In this document: positions 41,823 to 51,321 of the stretch, piece by piece | Position numbering within the stretch: position 1 is the stretch's first letter | Layout of the letters: each line of letters begins with the position of its first letter | The notes under the pieces: generated by a model | The model's input: the letters and a program-made list of their open reading frames with translations, nothing else | Databases searched by the model: none | Told to the model about the DNA's origin: nothing | Source: CP2-2F sp034432555 | GTDB taxonomy: Bacteria > Chloroflexota > Anaerolineae > Aggregatilineales > UBA2796 | Direction of reading: 5' to 3' | Length of the DNA: 64,000 nt | NCBI GenBank assembly: GCA_034432555.1 | Contig: DAOUBW010000046.1 | Coordinates: 11,794-75,793, forward strand | Program-made: the position numbers and the translations under genes

Positions 41823-44156
41823 ATGAGCCACAAGCCTTCCGCACCTGCGCGTCTGCCCAAACGTCCGTTGAACCTCATCAACGGCGTCATTTTCCTTGTG
41901 GCTTGCTTGCTGATTGGCATAATCTGGTGGGTGGCGCTGCGCCAAACGCAAAGCTACGCCGAAAGTGCGATGCAGGCGTTTCAAGCGCGCAGCCTTGCCG
42001 CTGTGCGTGCGGCAGCCGCAACGGTGCGTGTGTTGGTTTGGAAAGAGATCGGCGCTTACACGCAAGAAGATAGCGCTGCTTTCATCCTAGCGCGCACCAG
42101 GCAAGCATTTGCGGCTGCTCAGAATTTGTTCAATGTGCTGATCTGGACGTATTGTACCAATTGCACAGAGTCCACACTGCCAATCCCTTCTACGTACCAA
42201 GATTATGCTGTCAATCTCGACATGCTCGCCCGCCTGACGACTGCCACTGAATCGGTTGGGATGCATACTCTGCCCGAAGGCACGCAGATGCTTGCCGCGT
42301 GGACGCCGCTGAACCTGAGTGACTCCACCTGGCTGATCGGCATTTCGATCCCGCTCACCGATGTCCAAGTCCAAACGCAGATCGTCTCCTATCAGAAAGA
42401 TATCACCTTGCTGGCGAGTTTGCTCTCCCTGCTGATCGCTGCGCTTGCTTTTACGGCAGTGCGGCTGCGCCGCCGCGAACGTGGTATTGTGCGCCGTCTG
42501 CGCGATTCACAGGCACGCGCTGCCGAACACCGCACCTTTGCAGAAGCGCTCAGCGATATTGGCATGGCGCTGACCAGCGCGCTAGACCTTGAAGAGGTGA
42601 TGGCGCGCATCCTGAGCAACGTTGGGCGCGTGGTGCCACACAGCAGCGTTAGCATCATGGTTGCTGATGGCGGCACCTATCGGCTTGCCTACGGGCGCTT
42701 TCCCGATGACAAAGTGGCGCATATCGAACACTACAGGCTTTCCCCTGAGTTGCAGCGCATCTTTGATGAGATGAGCCGCACACGCCAAGTGCGCTACATC
42801 GCAGACACGGAAACTGATCCACGTTGGATTCAGACGGATCGGCAGTCTTGGGTGAAGTCTTATATTGGCACGCCGATCTTGGTGCAAGATCAGGTGATCG
42901 GCATCCTAAACCTGAATAGCGATCAGCGCAACCACTTCACGGCTCAGCACGCCGAACTGCTGCAAGTCTTTGCCGTGCAAGCCGGCGTTGCGCTGCAAAA
43001 TGCGCGCCTGTACGCCGAATCGCGCCGCTATGCCGCCGAACTAGAGCAGCGGGTCGGCGCACGGACTGCCGCACTGCAACAGCGCAGCGCGCTCTTTCAG
43101 GCGATTGTCGAGAACATGACCGACGGTTTGGCATATTTTGATTTGCAGTCGTGGCGCACGCTGTACGTCAACTCGTCTTTTTTGCAGTTGACTGGCTATG
43201 AAGCTGAGGAAGTGGTTGATCAATCGCTCGATTTTTACCGCAGATTCTTTCAATCGCCCGAATTTTTTGATGAGGCACGCTTGCGGCTGCGCGATACCGT
43301 TGCCAAAAAAAGCGTTTGGCAGACCGAATTTGAGGCAGTCCGCAAAGACGGCACAACCTTCATCTGCGGGCTGACGGCAACAGTCGTGCGAGATGCCCAA
43401 AATGTGCCAATTGGTCAGCTAAACCTTGTGCGCGATGTAAGCCAAGAAAAAAGCCTGCAAGAACAGCGCGAACGCTTCATCTCCAACGCCTCACATGAAC
43501 TCCGCACGCCGATTACCAACCTCAAACTGCGCCTGTACCTTGCTCAGCGCGATAGTGCTAACCGCGATCAGCATTTTGAGGTGATGGATCGCATGATCAA
43601 GCACCTCACGCGCCTTGTCGAAAATCTGCTGGATTTGCCGCGCTTTGAACGCGGCGCGCTGACCATTCACCGCGAAAGCGTTAACCTGTGTGAGCTGCTC
43701 AAAAGCGCTGTGGATACACACCTGCCGCGTGCGACGGAATGCGGCATTCACCTAACTCTTGACTTGCCCGAAGAGTGCTTCACCGCGCAGCTTGATCCAA
43801 CACGCATCACGCAGGTGGTGGATAACCTGCTTGCCAACGCGCTAAACTACACGCCCAAAGGCGGCAGCATTCAGGTGAGGCTGCACGCCAACACCCACTC
43901 CCCTTTCCAGTCAGCGGTCATCAGCATTGCCGATAGCGGCATTGGCATTGCACCGGAAGCGCTCATCCGCATCTTTGAGCCATTCTTCCGTGAGCAATCC
44001 GCCCAAAAGGTGCGCGGCACTGGCTTAGGGCTGACCATTGCCAAGCAGATCGTCGAACTGCACGGCGGCATGATCACAGTGGAGAGCCAGCAAGGCATTG
44101 GCAGCACCTTCAGCGTGACGCTGCCGATCAGCAGTGTGCCGGAGACAGCCCTATGA
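41823..44156 (+). CDS. GAF-PAS sensor histidine kinase
   Basis: 777 residues. There are two membrane segments (about 18-38 and 195-215) flanking an extracytoplasmic sensor of about 155 residues. A GAF domain follows at about 238-405, a short coiled coil, then a PAS domain at about 423-540. The kinase core has the H-box SNASHELRTPITNL (His about 557), N-box LLANALNY and G-boxes DSGIGI and GTGLGLTIAK. It should phosphorylate a separate regulator, possibly the receiver just upstream. ATG 41823 is chosen; an in-frame TTG at 41805 is possible. The gene overlaps the next by four bases. Confidence 0.92.
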   Translation: MSHKPSAPARLPKRPLNLINGVIFLVACLLIGIIWWVALRQTQSYAESAMQAFQARSLAAVRAAAATVRVLVWKEIGAYTQEDSAAFILARTRQAFAAAQNLFNVLIWTYCTNCTESTLPIPSTYQDYAVNLDMLARLTTATESVGMHTLPEGTQMLAAWTPLNLSDSTWLIGISIPLTDVQVQTQIVSYQKDITLLASLLSLLIAALAFTAVRLRRRERGIVRRLRDSQARAAEHRTFAEALSDIGMALTSALDLEEVMARILSNVGRVVPHSSVSIMVADGGTYRLAYGRFPDDKVAHIEHYRLSPELQRIFDEMSRTRQVRYIADTETDPRWIQTDRQSWVKSYIGTPILVQDQVIGILNLNSDQRNHFTAQHAELLQVFAVQAGVALQNARLYAESRRYAAELEQRVGARTAALQQRSALFQAIVENMTDGLAYFDLQSWRTLYVNSSFLQLTGYEAEEVVDQSLDFYRRFFQSPEFFDEARLRLRDTVAKKSVWQTEFEAVRKDGTTFICGLTATVVRDAQNVPIGQLNLVRDVSQEKSLQEQRERFISNASHELRTPITNLKLRLYLAQRDSANRDQHFEVMDRMIKHLTRLVENLLDLPRFERGALTIHRESVNLCELLKSAVDTHLPRATECGIHLTLDLPEECFTAQLDPTRITQVVDNLLANALNYTPKGGSIQVRLHANTHSPFQSAVISIADSGIGIAPEALIRIFEPFFREQSAQKVRGTGLGLTIAKQIVELHGGMITVESQQGIGSTFSVTLPISSVPETAL

Positions 44157-45058
44157 ACGACCTTGACGGCGTGCGCGCCCTTTACGCACAAACCGCACCG
44201 CACTACGAAACTACGATTAGCCCTGCCATGAGCGCTTTAGCGCGCAGCCTTGCCGCTTGGATGGCGCGCTGTGTGCGCGAGAATGCCAACGGCAGCCTGC
44301 ATGATCCGTTTGATCTGCCCACCGGCGGTGCTTGCCCTAGCGTCCGCTTTGCCCTTGACGTTGGCACAGGCAGCGGTGTTTTGGCGCGGCAAATAGCGGG
44401 CTTTGCACGGCAAGTAATCGGTGTGGATGTCTCCGCGCCGATGTTGGCAGAAGGTCAGACGGCGCTGCACCGTGCGCGCAGCGCCAATGTGCGCTTCGTG
44501 CTTGGCGACGTGCATCATCTGCCTTTCCGTCGGGCAACCTTCGACCTGATCGGCGCATCTTTTGGGCTGAATCACAGCCAACCGCGCCGTTCGCTGCGCG
44601 AATTGGTGCGCCTGCTGCGCCCGCACTGCCTATTGTGTTGCCAAGAATGGGGCGGGCGCGATGAACTTTCGCGCTTGTTCAGTGAAACCCTCAGCGCCTA
44701 CACTAACTCTGTTGAGGTGGATGCCGCGCCAGCACTAAATGCCTACCTTGAGTCGCCGTGCGCCTGGCAAACGCATTTGCAAGACGCGGACGACTATTAC
44801 ACCACGTTCAAGGCGGCGGGCTTTGCGCTGGTGTGGGCGCAAGAGGCAGTCTTTACAACGGTGCGCTTCCCAACGGTGGATGCCTTCATCGCCTACAAAC
44901 TCGCTTGGGTGACGCGCCGCCTGCGCTACGAAGCACTCTCGGAGGCGGTGCGCCGAGAGTGCTACGCTGATCTGCGGGCTGTGCTTGCGCCACACGCTGA
45001 CTCCGCAGGTGCGCTGCTGTGGCAGCCGCCCCTGATACGCGTGTGTGCGGTGCGCTAG
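44153..45058 (+). CDS. Class I SAM-dependent methyltransferase
   Basis: 301 residues. The SAM-binding loop is ALDVGTGSGVLARQIAG (about 65-80), with the acidic end of beta-2 in VIGVDVSAPML and motif II-like VLGDVHHLPF. This matches the UbiE/Methyltransf_11 group; YEALSEAVRR and the C-terminal part are less conserved. The substrate is unknown. It overlaps the kinase gene in an ATGA, an unusual partner for a histidine kinase. Confidence 0.87.
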   Translation: MNDLDGVRALYAQTAPHYETTISPAMSALARSLAAWMARCVRENANGSLHDPFDLPTGGACPSVRFALDVGTGSGVLARQIAGFARQVIGVDVSAPMLAEGQTALHRARSANVRFVLGDVHHLPFRRATFDLIGASFGLNHSQPRRSLRELVRLLRPHCLLCCQEWGGRDELSRLFSETLSAYTNSVEVDAAPALNAYLESPCAWQTHLQDADDYYTTFKAAGFALVWAQEAVFTTVRFPTVDAFIAYKLAWVTRRLRYEALSEAVRRECYADLRAVLAPHADSAGALLWQPPLIRVCAVR

Positions 45059-45226
45059 GAAGCCGCAGCACTGTGTGCAGCACAGACACTCGGCGTGTGC
45101 CTATTCAAAAACCTTCTCCAGCTTTGCACAGGCTCTTCATAACTTCTTCACAGCCTTGATCTACACTGAGAAGCGTAAGACCAGTGCGAAAGTACGGTCA
45201 ACGATACTGTAACAGGAGTAGGAACG

Positions 45227-46192
45227 ATGAAACGCTTTACCAAAGGTCTATTGGCAGCCGCTGCGACGGTTGCACTTGTAGGCGGCTTGGCACTGGGTGC
45301 CACCACTGCGGACGCGCAAGGGCGCGGCGGGCGCGGTGGCGCTATGAATTGGGACGGCAGCGCCATGCTGATCAGTGCGTGCAGCACCACTGACTATACC
45401 AGCGTGGCAGCCACCGCACTGAACATGACCGCGCCTGAGCTGCGCGTGGCGCTGGCAAGCGGCGCCAACCTAACGCGGATTGCGGCACAAAAGGGCGTTG
45501 AACTGACCGCCGTGCAAGAGGCACTGCGTGCGGCACGCATCGCAGAAGTGGATAAGGCGCTGGCAGATGGCTTGATCACAGCAGAGCAGGCAGCGCAGAT
45601 CAAAAGCCTGCTCAGCGGGCAGATGAATCCGCCTGCACAAGGCACACCAATGGCGCCCGGTCTGCGTGGGCGCGGTGATCGTCCCGGTGTGCGGATTATG
45701 GCGGGGCGCGTGAACTTGCTGGCAGGCATTAATGCACGCAACACCGTGAAGCCCTACATCGTCTCTGCGGAAGCGCTGGGCATCGCTTGTGCAGACCTGA
45801 TCAAGGCAGCGCAGGGTGGTCAGTCTATCGCGCAGGTGGCAGCCGAGAAGGGCGTTGGGCTGCAAACGTTGGTGGACGCTCTGACGAAGGCATACAGCGA
45901 TGCCCTAGCGAAGGATGTTGAAGAAGGCTTGGTGGCAAAGGCACGCGCTGATGCAATGCAAGCACAGATCGTCAACAATGTGCTGGGCATCATCTCGCGT
46001 CCGCATGGTCGCTTTGGGATAGGCGTTCCGATGCCGCGCATGGGTCGCAGTGGTGTGCAATTCTTTGAAGGCGAACTGCCCGAAGATGCCTTCACACTGC
46101 TCGATGCAAGTGATGTGGTCTTTTTCGGGGAACTGTTCGAGGGTGACCTGCCAAACGTCACTATTGAGGTGGCACCCGGCAGCGGTAATTAA
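45227..46192 (+). CDS. Secreted protein with two helical LxxLAxxGxSLxxIAxxxGV repeats
   Basis: 321 residues. The signal peptide (residues 1-31, ending TADAQ) precedes a Gly/Arg-rich patch. Two similar helical units occur at about 55-110 and 185-245. Each has a segment of the type ALNMTAPELRVAL then GANLTRIAAQKGV then VQEAL, resembling repeats seen in small exported Chloroflexota and Firmicutes proteins of unknown role. The C-terminus is acidic. AGGAG precedes the ATG. It lies just upstream of an OmpR-type two-component pair and may be its regulated target. CACAG repeats 22 bases apart sit at 45127 and 45149. Confidence 0.75.
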   Translation: MKRFTKGLLAAAATVALVGGLALGATTADAQGRGGRGGAMNWDGSAMLISACSTTDYTSVAATALNMTAPELRVALASGANLTRIAAQKGVELTAVQEALRAARIAEVDKALADGLITAEQAAQIKSLLSGQMNPPAQGTPMAPGLRGRGDRPGVRIMAGRVNLLAGINARNTVKPYIVSAEALGIACADLIKAAQGGQSIAQVAAEKGVGLQTLVDALTKAYSDALAKDVEEGLVAKARADAMQAQIVNNVLGIISRPHGRFGIGVPMPRMGRSGVQFFEGELPEDAFTLLDASDVVFFGELFEGDLPNVTIEVAPGSGN

Positions 46193-46267
46193 GCAGGCTT
46201 CCCACCCTTCAAACAGCTAGGTACAATGAAGTTGGGTCGGCACACACCGACCCACTTCGCATAGGAA

Positions 46268-46999
46268 ATGAAAGAATTATTTGCCATGCAGCGCCCAACG
46301 CGAGTGCTGATCATTGAAGATCAGGTCAAAATTGTCCATTGGCTGAGCGAGTTCTTGAAGCAGGCGCATTTTGAAGTGCTGACTGCCTACGACGGACGGA
46401 CAGGCTTACAGCTTGCCACCACCGAACAGCCTGACGTGATCCTGCTTGACCTGATGCTGCCGGATATGGATGGCTTGGATATTTGCCGCACCGTGCGCCA
46501 ACACTCGGATGCGTTCATCATCATGCTGACGGCGCGTGTGGAAGAGACAGATCGGCTGATCGGCTTAGAGATCGGCGCGGATGACTATGTGACCAAGCCG
46601 TTCAGCCCGCGTGAGGTCGTAGCGCGCATCCGTGCGTTGCTGCGGCGTGCCAGCGGCGCACTGACGCAGAACAGCGCACCGCAACAGCGCTTAATGTGCG
46701 GTACCCTTCAGCTAGACCCGAACAAGCGCCTTTGCACACTGGACGGCGAAGCAGTGAACCTGACGCCCACCGAATTTGATATTTTGCACACCCTCATGCG
46801 GCAGCCCGGCGTGCCATTCACCCGTGAACGGCTGATCAATGAGGCGCTCGGCTATGACTACAGTGGCTATGAGCGCACCATAGATGTGCATATCCGCAAT
46901 CTGCGCCGCAAGATCGAAAGCGACGCGCAAAATCCGCAATACATCCAAACAGTATTCGGCATCGGCTACCGCTTTACAGAAACGCCGACCACAGCCTGA
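46268..46999 (+). CDS. OmpR-family response regulator
   Basis: 243 residues. Receiver domain with acidic E17-D18, phospho-acceptor Asp61 (LLDLMLPDMDG) and Lys in YVTKPFSP. A winged-helix DNA-binding domain follows (about 145-240), with LTPTEFDILHTLMRQPG and the recognition segment YERTIDVHIRNLRRKIE. It pairs with the histidine kinase 16 bases downstream. The start could be ATG 46268 or ATG 46286. A GGGTCGG/CCGACCC hairpin lies in its 5' region. Confidence 0.94.
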   Translation: MKELFAMQRPTRVLIIEDQVKIVHWLSEFLKQAHFEVLTAYDGRTGLQLATTEQPDVILLDLMLPDMDGLDICRTVRQHSDAFIIMLTARVEETDRLIGLEIGADDYVTKPFSPREVVARIRALLRRASGALTQNSAPQQRLMCGTLQLDPNKRLCTLDGEAVNLTPTEFDILHTLMRQPGVPFTRERLINEALGYDYSGYERTIDVHIRNLRRKIESDAQNPQYIQTVFGIGYRFTETPTTA

Positions 47000-47015
47000 T
47001 CGGAAGGTATGCTCT

Positions 47016-48551
47016 ATGCGCTTGTTCCGCCGCCAACTGCTGCTCAGCTACCTGCCTTTGGCACTTTTGCCGATCTTGGTCATCGGCTTGGTCACGCGTG
47101 GCGTGGCAGAAGATCGCCTTACACTCTTAGTGACGCAAGACGCAGCGCGCCGCGTGCGCGGCTTGGTGCCGTGCTTCAACGTCTACTACGCCGCCGTTGG
47201 CTCGTGGGCGCCTTTGGTAGAAGCACTAAGAATTGGTGAGCCATTTATGTATCCTGCCTCAATCCGTGTGGAAAGTAAATCACCCCAAACACAGCAAAGC
47301 GGCGTGTTGTCGCTGGACGAGAATGGCGTGCTATCCTGCTTTCCCGTCACGATGCGCCAAACGCGCTTGCGCCCACGCCCTGCCGAACGCCGCCCGATCC
47401 TTGAGCAGATGCTAAGCGGCGCAGGCGGTACCCTTTTGCCCGCCGCAGCGCACCGCGAAGAATTGATCCTGACCGATCCGAACGGCGTGGTGCTGCTGAA
47501 TGCCGAACCAAGCCTGATCGGGCAGCAGTTAGCGCCCGAAGTGCTGCGCCAAAGTGCGCCGATTATGGTGAACGGGCAGCCAATTGCACGCTTGGCGCTG
47601 GCGACGGGACTCCTTGATGAAGGGCAGCGCCAACTGCTGAGCGCTTTGAACCTTGCGCTCGTCCTTTCCGGCGGCTTTTCGCTGTTGGCGGCGCTTGGCT
47701 TGGGCTGGTGGATGTCTTCCCGACTCTCACAGCCGATCCGCGCCCTGAATGAAGGTGTGCAGCGCCTTGCGCGTGGCGAATGGCGTGCGCCGGTGCCTAT
47801 CACTGCCCAAAATGAGTTGGGCGACCTGACCCGCGCCTTCAACAGCATGGCGGCTGAGTTAGTCCGCCAACAGACCACTACGCGCCAAATGGTGGCAGAT
47901 ATTGCCCACGATCTACGCACACCGCTCAGCACCATGTCGCTGGAAGTGGAGGCGATTGAGGCCGGCTTCCAGACGCCAGAGCAGGCAACCGAGAGCCTGC
48001 GCGAGGAGATCGCCTGGTTGCAGCGCATGGTAGATGATTTACGGATGCTCTCGCTGATGGATGCTGACCAAATCCGTTTGCAGGTTGAGCCTGTGCCATT
48101 AGACGTTTTTCTGAGCCGCCTGCACGATTTTTGGCGCACCAGTGCCGAAGAAGGCGGGCGCGTTTTGGCATTGGAAATGACAAGCGATCTGCCTGTCATT
48201 GAGGCAGACGCCATGCGCTTACGCCAAATTTTGGGCAACCTGATTGATAACGCGCTGCGGCACACCAAAGCGGGTGATAGTGTGCGGCTTCAGGCGCAGC
48301 CCGCCCCAGATGGCGGCGTGCTAATCCGTGTGGCGGATAGCGGTGAGGGCATTCCCTCAGAGGTGCTGCCACGCATTTTTGATCGCTTCTACAGGGCTGA
48401 TCGGGCGCGCCTGCACAACGACAGTGGCAGCGGGCTGGGCTTAAGCATTGCCAAGCGGCTGGTGGAGATGCACGGCGGCACGATCGCGGTCAGCAGTCGG
48501 CTGGGGCATGGCACGGCGTTCAGCATCTACCTGCCGCAGCGGGCAGGTTAA
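47016..48551 (+). CDS. HAMP-domain sensor histidine kinase
   Basis: 511 residues. Two membrane segments (about 9-28 and 210-232) enclose an extracytoplasmic sensor of about 180 residues. A HAMP domain (RLSQPIRALNEGVQRLARGEW) follows, then H-box ADIAHDLRTPLSTM (His about 298), N-box LIDNALRH, and G-boxes DSGEGIPSEV and GSGLGLSIAKRLVEMHGG. It is the cognate kinase of the OmpR-type regulator immediately upstream. The ATG has GGAAGG upstream; the open frame before it overlaps the regulator gene. Confidence 0.94.
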   Translation: MRLFRRQLLLSYLPLALLPILVIGLVTRGVAEDRLTLLVTQDAARRVRGLVPCFNVYYAAVGSWAPLVEALRIGEPFMYPASIRVESKSPQTQQSGVLSLDENGVLSCFPVTMRQTRLRPRPAERRPILEQMLSGAGGTLLPAAAHREELILTDPNGVVLLNAEPSLIGQQLAPEVLRQSAPIMVNGQPIARLALATGLLDEGQRQLLSALNLALVLSGGFSLLAALGLGWWMSSRLSQPIRALNEGVQRLARGEWRAPVPITAQNELGDLTRAFNSMAAELVRQQTTTRQMVADIAHDLRTPLSTMSLEVEAIEAGFQTPEQATESLREEIAWLQRMVDDLRMLSLMDADQIRLQVEPVPLDVFLSRLHDFWRTSAEEGGRVLALEMTSDLPVIEADAMRLRQILGNLIDNALRHTKAGDSVRLQAQPAPDGGVLIRVADSGEGIPSEVLPRIFDRFYRADRARLHNDSGSGLGLSIAKRLVEMHGGTIAVSSRLGHGTAFSIYLPQRAG

Positions 48552-48582
48552 GGCAACGCACTCTGCGGACGCCTGCGGCACA

Positions 48583-49323
48583 CTATGCGATCAGCGCCGC
48601 AACTTGCCCTAAGAACTGCTCGGTGAAGCCGCGCTTCAGATCGGCAAGCTGCTGTGCAGCGGCATAATGCATCGGTGGGAAGTCGGCTAGATCGGTTGCC
48701 ACATAGCGCAGCGCGGCAGACGGATTCTGTTTGCCTACAGGGCTGGAAAGCCGCCGCAAAATGCCCGTCGCGCCGATCTTATCGAGTTTATCGGCATCGT
48801 GCAGCAGGCGCCGAAACGGATCGCGCTGCGCGCCTTGCTTGGCAATGCTCTCTGCCATACGCTCAATGACGTTCAGCGGCAATTTGTCCGCGTGCCGATA
48901 GAGCAGTTGGCGAACGGCAAGCGCGCCGATTAATGCATGTGAAGCGCCCGTTTTCACCTCATCCAGCTTGCCAACATCGTGCAGGGCTGCCAGCAGAAAG
49001 GCTTGTTCCTCACTAATCTCTGCCTCATCTGCCAGCCGTAGCGCGTTGCCGATCACGCGCAAAATGTGCGCCCACAAATTTTGCCATGCCAAGCCGCTGT
49101 GTGTGAGGTGAATCTGCACGCGATCCAAGACGCTTTGGCACACGGCATTTGGCACACTGAACGGCTGCCATTCCTGCTGAAGCTGCGCGCTAAAGGCGCG
49201 AAGGGCGGCGCTTTGTGTGCCGAGGTAGTCGCACCAATCGGCGGCGCTGAACAGTGGCGCGCCTTCGGCGGCGGTCAACTGCGCGATGAGATCGGTATAT
49301 TCAGTTGGTTGGGTAATAAGCAA
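48583..49323 (-). CDS. HD-domain phosphohydrolase-like protein
   Basis: 246 residues. The HD metal motif appears as the His of AHILRVIGNALRLA, the HD pair of AALHDVGKLDEV, and a downstream Asp in HDADKLDKIGA. This is the layout of HD/YfbR-like phosphohydrolases or uncharacterised signalling hydrolases. The N-terminal 85 residues are a separate helical domain. The substrate is unknown. It ends close to the convergent kinase gene and follows the DUF72 gene by 12 bases, so those two are an operon. Confidence 0.78.
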   Translation of the reverse strand: MLITQPTEYTDLIAQLTAAEGAPLFSAADWCDYLGTQSAALRAFSAQLQQEWQPFSVPNAVCQSVLDRVQIHLTHSGLAWQNLWAHILRVIGNALRLADEAEISEEQAFLLAALHDVGKLDEVKTGASHALIGALAVRQLLYRHADKLPLNVIERMAESIAKQGAQRDPFRRLLHDADKLDKIGATGILRRLSSPVGKQNPSAALRYVATDLADFPPMHYAAAQQLADLKRGFTEQFLGQVAALIA

Positions 49324-49335
49324 GGCTTAGACCTC

Positions 49336-50193
49336 TCAGAAAAGCGTCAGTTGCGAAAGATCGGCGGCAGAGGGTTGTTCAAGGCTCTCCCACGGCAGCG
49401 GTGGCAAATTCACCTGAGCGCGCACACGCGCATACAGATCACGGGCGAGGGCGGGCGAGTTTTCTTCGCGTGGGCAGTGGGCAAAGAAATAGACATGCCG
49501 TCCTTCTGCCAGCCACGCCGTGATGGTTGCTGCCCAAAAGCTGAGATACGACTCGTTTTCTTCAGGGATCGGGCTGCCGATGTAGCGCACCAAGACGAAG
49601 GGCTGCGTCGCTTCGGCATAAAGCGGCACAGCAGGCTTTTTCTCCTGCCCAAGCAGTGCTTCTGGTGCGCTGCTGGCATAGATCGGGCGGCTATCAAAGG
49701 CGATGCGCGCTGCGCCATGCGCTGCCAGCAGATCGGCAAGGTGCGCGCTGTTCTCCGTCGTGAACCAATCTTTGTGGCGCACCTCAACCGCGATCGCCAA
49801 ATCGCTTGGCAGGTCGCCGAGATAGTCGGACAACACGCGGCGCTTGTTCGGGCTAAAGCTAGGCGGCAGTTGCAGCATGAGCGGTGCAAGGCGCTCGCCT
49901 AAGGCGCGCATCACGCCTAGAAAGGTGGCGGTTTGGGCGCGTACATCGTGCAGGTGCGCCGTGTGCGTGATGGCACGTGGAAATTTTGGGCAAAAGCGGA
50001 ACGTAGCGGGCGTCTCAGCCGCCCAACGCTGCACGGTTGCCAGCGGCGGCAGCGCGTAAAAGGTGCTGTTGACCTCCACAGCGGTCAGGCGCTTGGCATA
50101 GGCGCTCAGACGCGCCTCTTTGGGCAACCCGTGCGGATAAAACGTGCTTGCCCACCCGTCATACGCCCAGACCGCACAGCCCACATACAGCAT
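49336..50193 (-). CDS. DUF72 family protein (YecE-like)
   Basis: 285 residues of the DUF72 TIM-barrel family. Landmarks are the start VGCAVWAYDGWASTFYP, then VEVNSTFYALP, FRFCPKFPRAITH, LMLQLPPSFSPN and VEVRHKDWF, and RYIGSPIPEEN near the end. The biochemical role of the family is not established. The ATG at 50193 is preceded by GAGGTG at six to eight bases; the longer frame to 50253 is not needed. Confidence 0.92.
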   Translation of the reverse strand: MLYVGCAVWAYDGWASTFYPHGLPKEARLSAYAKRLTAVEVNSTFYALPPLATVQRWAAETPATFRFCPKFPRAITHTAHLHDVRAQTATFLGVMRALGERLAPLMLQLPPSFSPNKRRVLSDYLGDLPSDLAIAVEVRHKDWFTTENSAHLADLLAAHGAARIAFDSRPIYASSAPEALLGQEKKPAVPLYAEATQPFVLVRYIGSPIPEENESYLSFWAATITAWLAEGRHVYFFAHCPREENSPALARDLYARVRAQVNLPPLPWESLEQPSAADLSQLTLF

Positions 50194-50272
50194 GATAATC
50201 ACCTCAACGCATGGATACCAACCAAGTATAGCGCATGGCAGAAGCCAAAGCACAGCGCTTTTTCCCGCTCCG

Positions 50273-50293
50273 AACTTGGTCTAACTTGGTCTA
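50273..50293 (+). promoter_or_regulatory. Tandem PdxR-like operator upstream of pdxS
   Basis: Two direct copies of AACTTGGTCTA with a 10-base period. They are 9 of 11 identical to AAAGTGGTCTA, a form of the motif reported for MocR-type PdxR regulators of vitamin B6 genes (from memory). They lie 65-85 bases before the pdxS ATG. Confidence 0.5.
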
Positions 50294-50357
50294 GCCAATC
50301 TAGCATACCTGCTGCTACGCTTAAGCTACACCTAAAACGCAGATGGAGGGTACAACG

Positions 50358-51263
50358 ATGACGGGAAGCAATGGCGCAAGCAGCCACACCGACCTGACCA
50401 CAGAAAAGCGTGGCTTGGCGCAAATGCTGAAGGGCGGCGTGATCATGGATGTGGTGACGCCCGATCAGGCGAAGATTGCAGAAGAAGCCGGCGCCTGCGC
50501 GGTGATGGCGCTGGAGCGCGTGCCAGCCGATATTCGCGCACAGGGCGGCGTGGCGCGCATGAGCGATCCTGAGATGATTGAGGGCATTAAGGCGGCGGTC
50601 AGCATTCCAGTGATGGCGAAGTGCCGCATTGGGCATTTTGTGGAAGCGCAAATCCTAGAGGCGCTTGGCGTGGACTACATTGATGAATCCGAAGTGCTGA
50701 CGCCAGCTGACGAAGAAAATCACGTGAACAAGCACCGCTTCCGTGTGCCGTTTGTGTGTGGCTGCCGTAACTTGGGCGAGGCACTGCGCCGCGTGGCAGA
50801 AGGCGCGGCGATGCTCCGCACGAAGGGTGAGGCAGGCACTGGCGATGTGGTGGAGGCAGTTCGCCATGCCCGTGCTGTGCAGCGTGAGATTCGCCGCCTG
50901 ACGACGCTGGACGCCGATGAGCTGTTCACCTACGCCAAGGACGTCCAAGCACCCTATGATTTGGTGCGCGAAGTTGCCCAAACGGGACGGCTGCCTGTGG
51001 TGAACTTTGCAGCCGGCGGCGTTGCCACACCTGCCGATGCAGCCCTGATGATGCAGCTTGGTATGGATGGCGTTTTCGTGGGCAGTGGCATCTTCAAGAG
51101 CGGCGATCCGATGAAGCGGGCGAAGGCAATCGTTATGGCGGTGACTCACTATAACGACGCGAAAGTCTTGGCAGAGGTCAGCCGTAACTTGGGCGAGCCA
51201 ATGGTCGGCATTAACGTGAGCGCCATGCCTGAAGGCGAACGCATGGCAAAACGCGGCTGGTAG
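50358..51263 (+). CDS. pdxS: Pyridoxal 5'-phosphate synthase subunit PdxS
   Basis: A 301-residue PdxS, the synthase subunit that makes PLP from ribose 5-phosphate, glyceraldehyde 3-phosphate and ammonia. It contains GVIMDVVTPDQAKIAEEAGA, ALERVPADIR, the lysine segment PVMAKCRIGHF, DYIDESEVLTPAD and the Lys149-type RTKGEAGTG. The ATG at 50358 follows GGAGGG. The glutaminase partner pdxT is not adjacent, which is unusual because the two usually form an operon. Confidence 0.97.
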   Translation: MTGSNGASSHTDLTTEKRGLAQMLKGGVIMDVVTPDQAKIAEEAGACAVMALERVPADIRAQGGVARMSDPEMIEGIKAAVSIPVMAKCRIGHFVEAQILEALGVDYIDESEVLTPADEENHVNKHRFRVPFVCGCRNLGEALRRVAEGAAMLRTKGEAGTGDVVEAVRHARAVQREIRRLTTLDADELFTYAKDVQAPYDLVREVAQTGRLPVVNFAAGGVATPADAALMMQLGMDGVFVGSGIFKSGDPMKRAKAIVMAVTHYNDAKVLAEVSRNLGEPMVGINVSAMPEGERMAKRGW

Positions 51264-51284
51264 TTTCGCGGCGAGCGATACATG

Positions 51285-51308
51285 ACGGACGCGCCAAGGC
51301 GCGTCCGT
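51285..51308. terminator. Bidirectional hairpin between pdxS and hypE
   Basis: A nearly continuous 24-base palindrome (ACGGACGCGCC-AA-GGCGCGTCCGT) between two convergent genes. T tracts are weak on both sides. Confidence 0.55.
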
Positions 51309-51321
51309 GCTGGAAGTGTGC

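Noticed and set aside
46230..46255. GGGTCGG/CCGACCC hairpin as a terminator of the secreted-protein gene
   Set aside because: No T tract follows and it lies between a -10-like box and the response-regulator start; left as an unassigned 5' hairpin.
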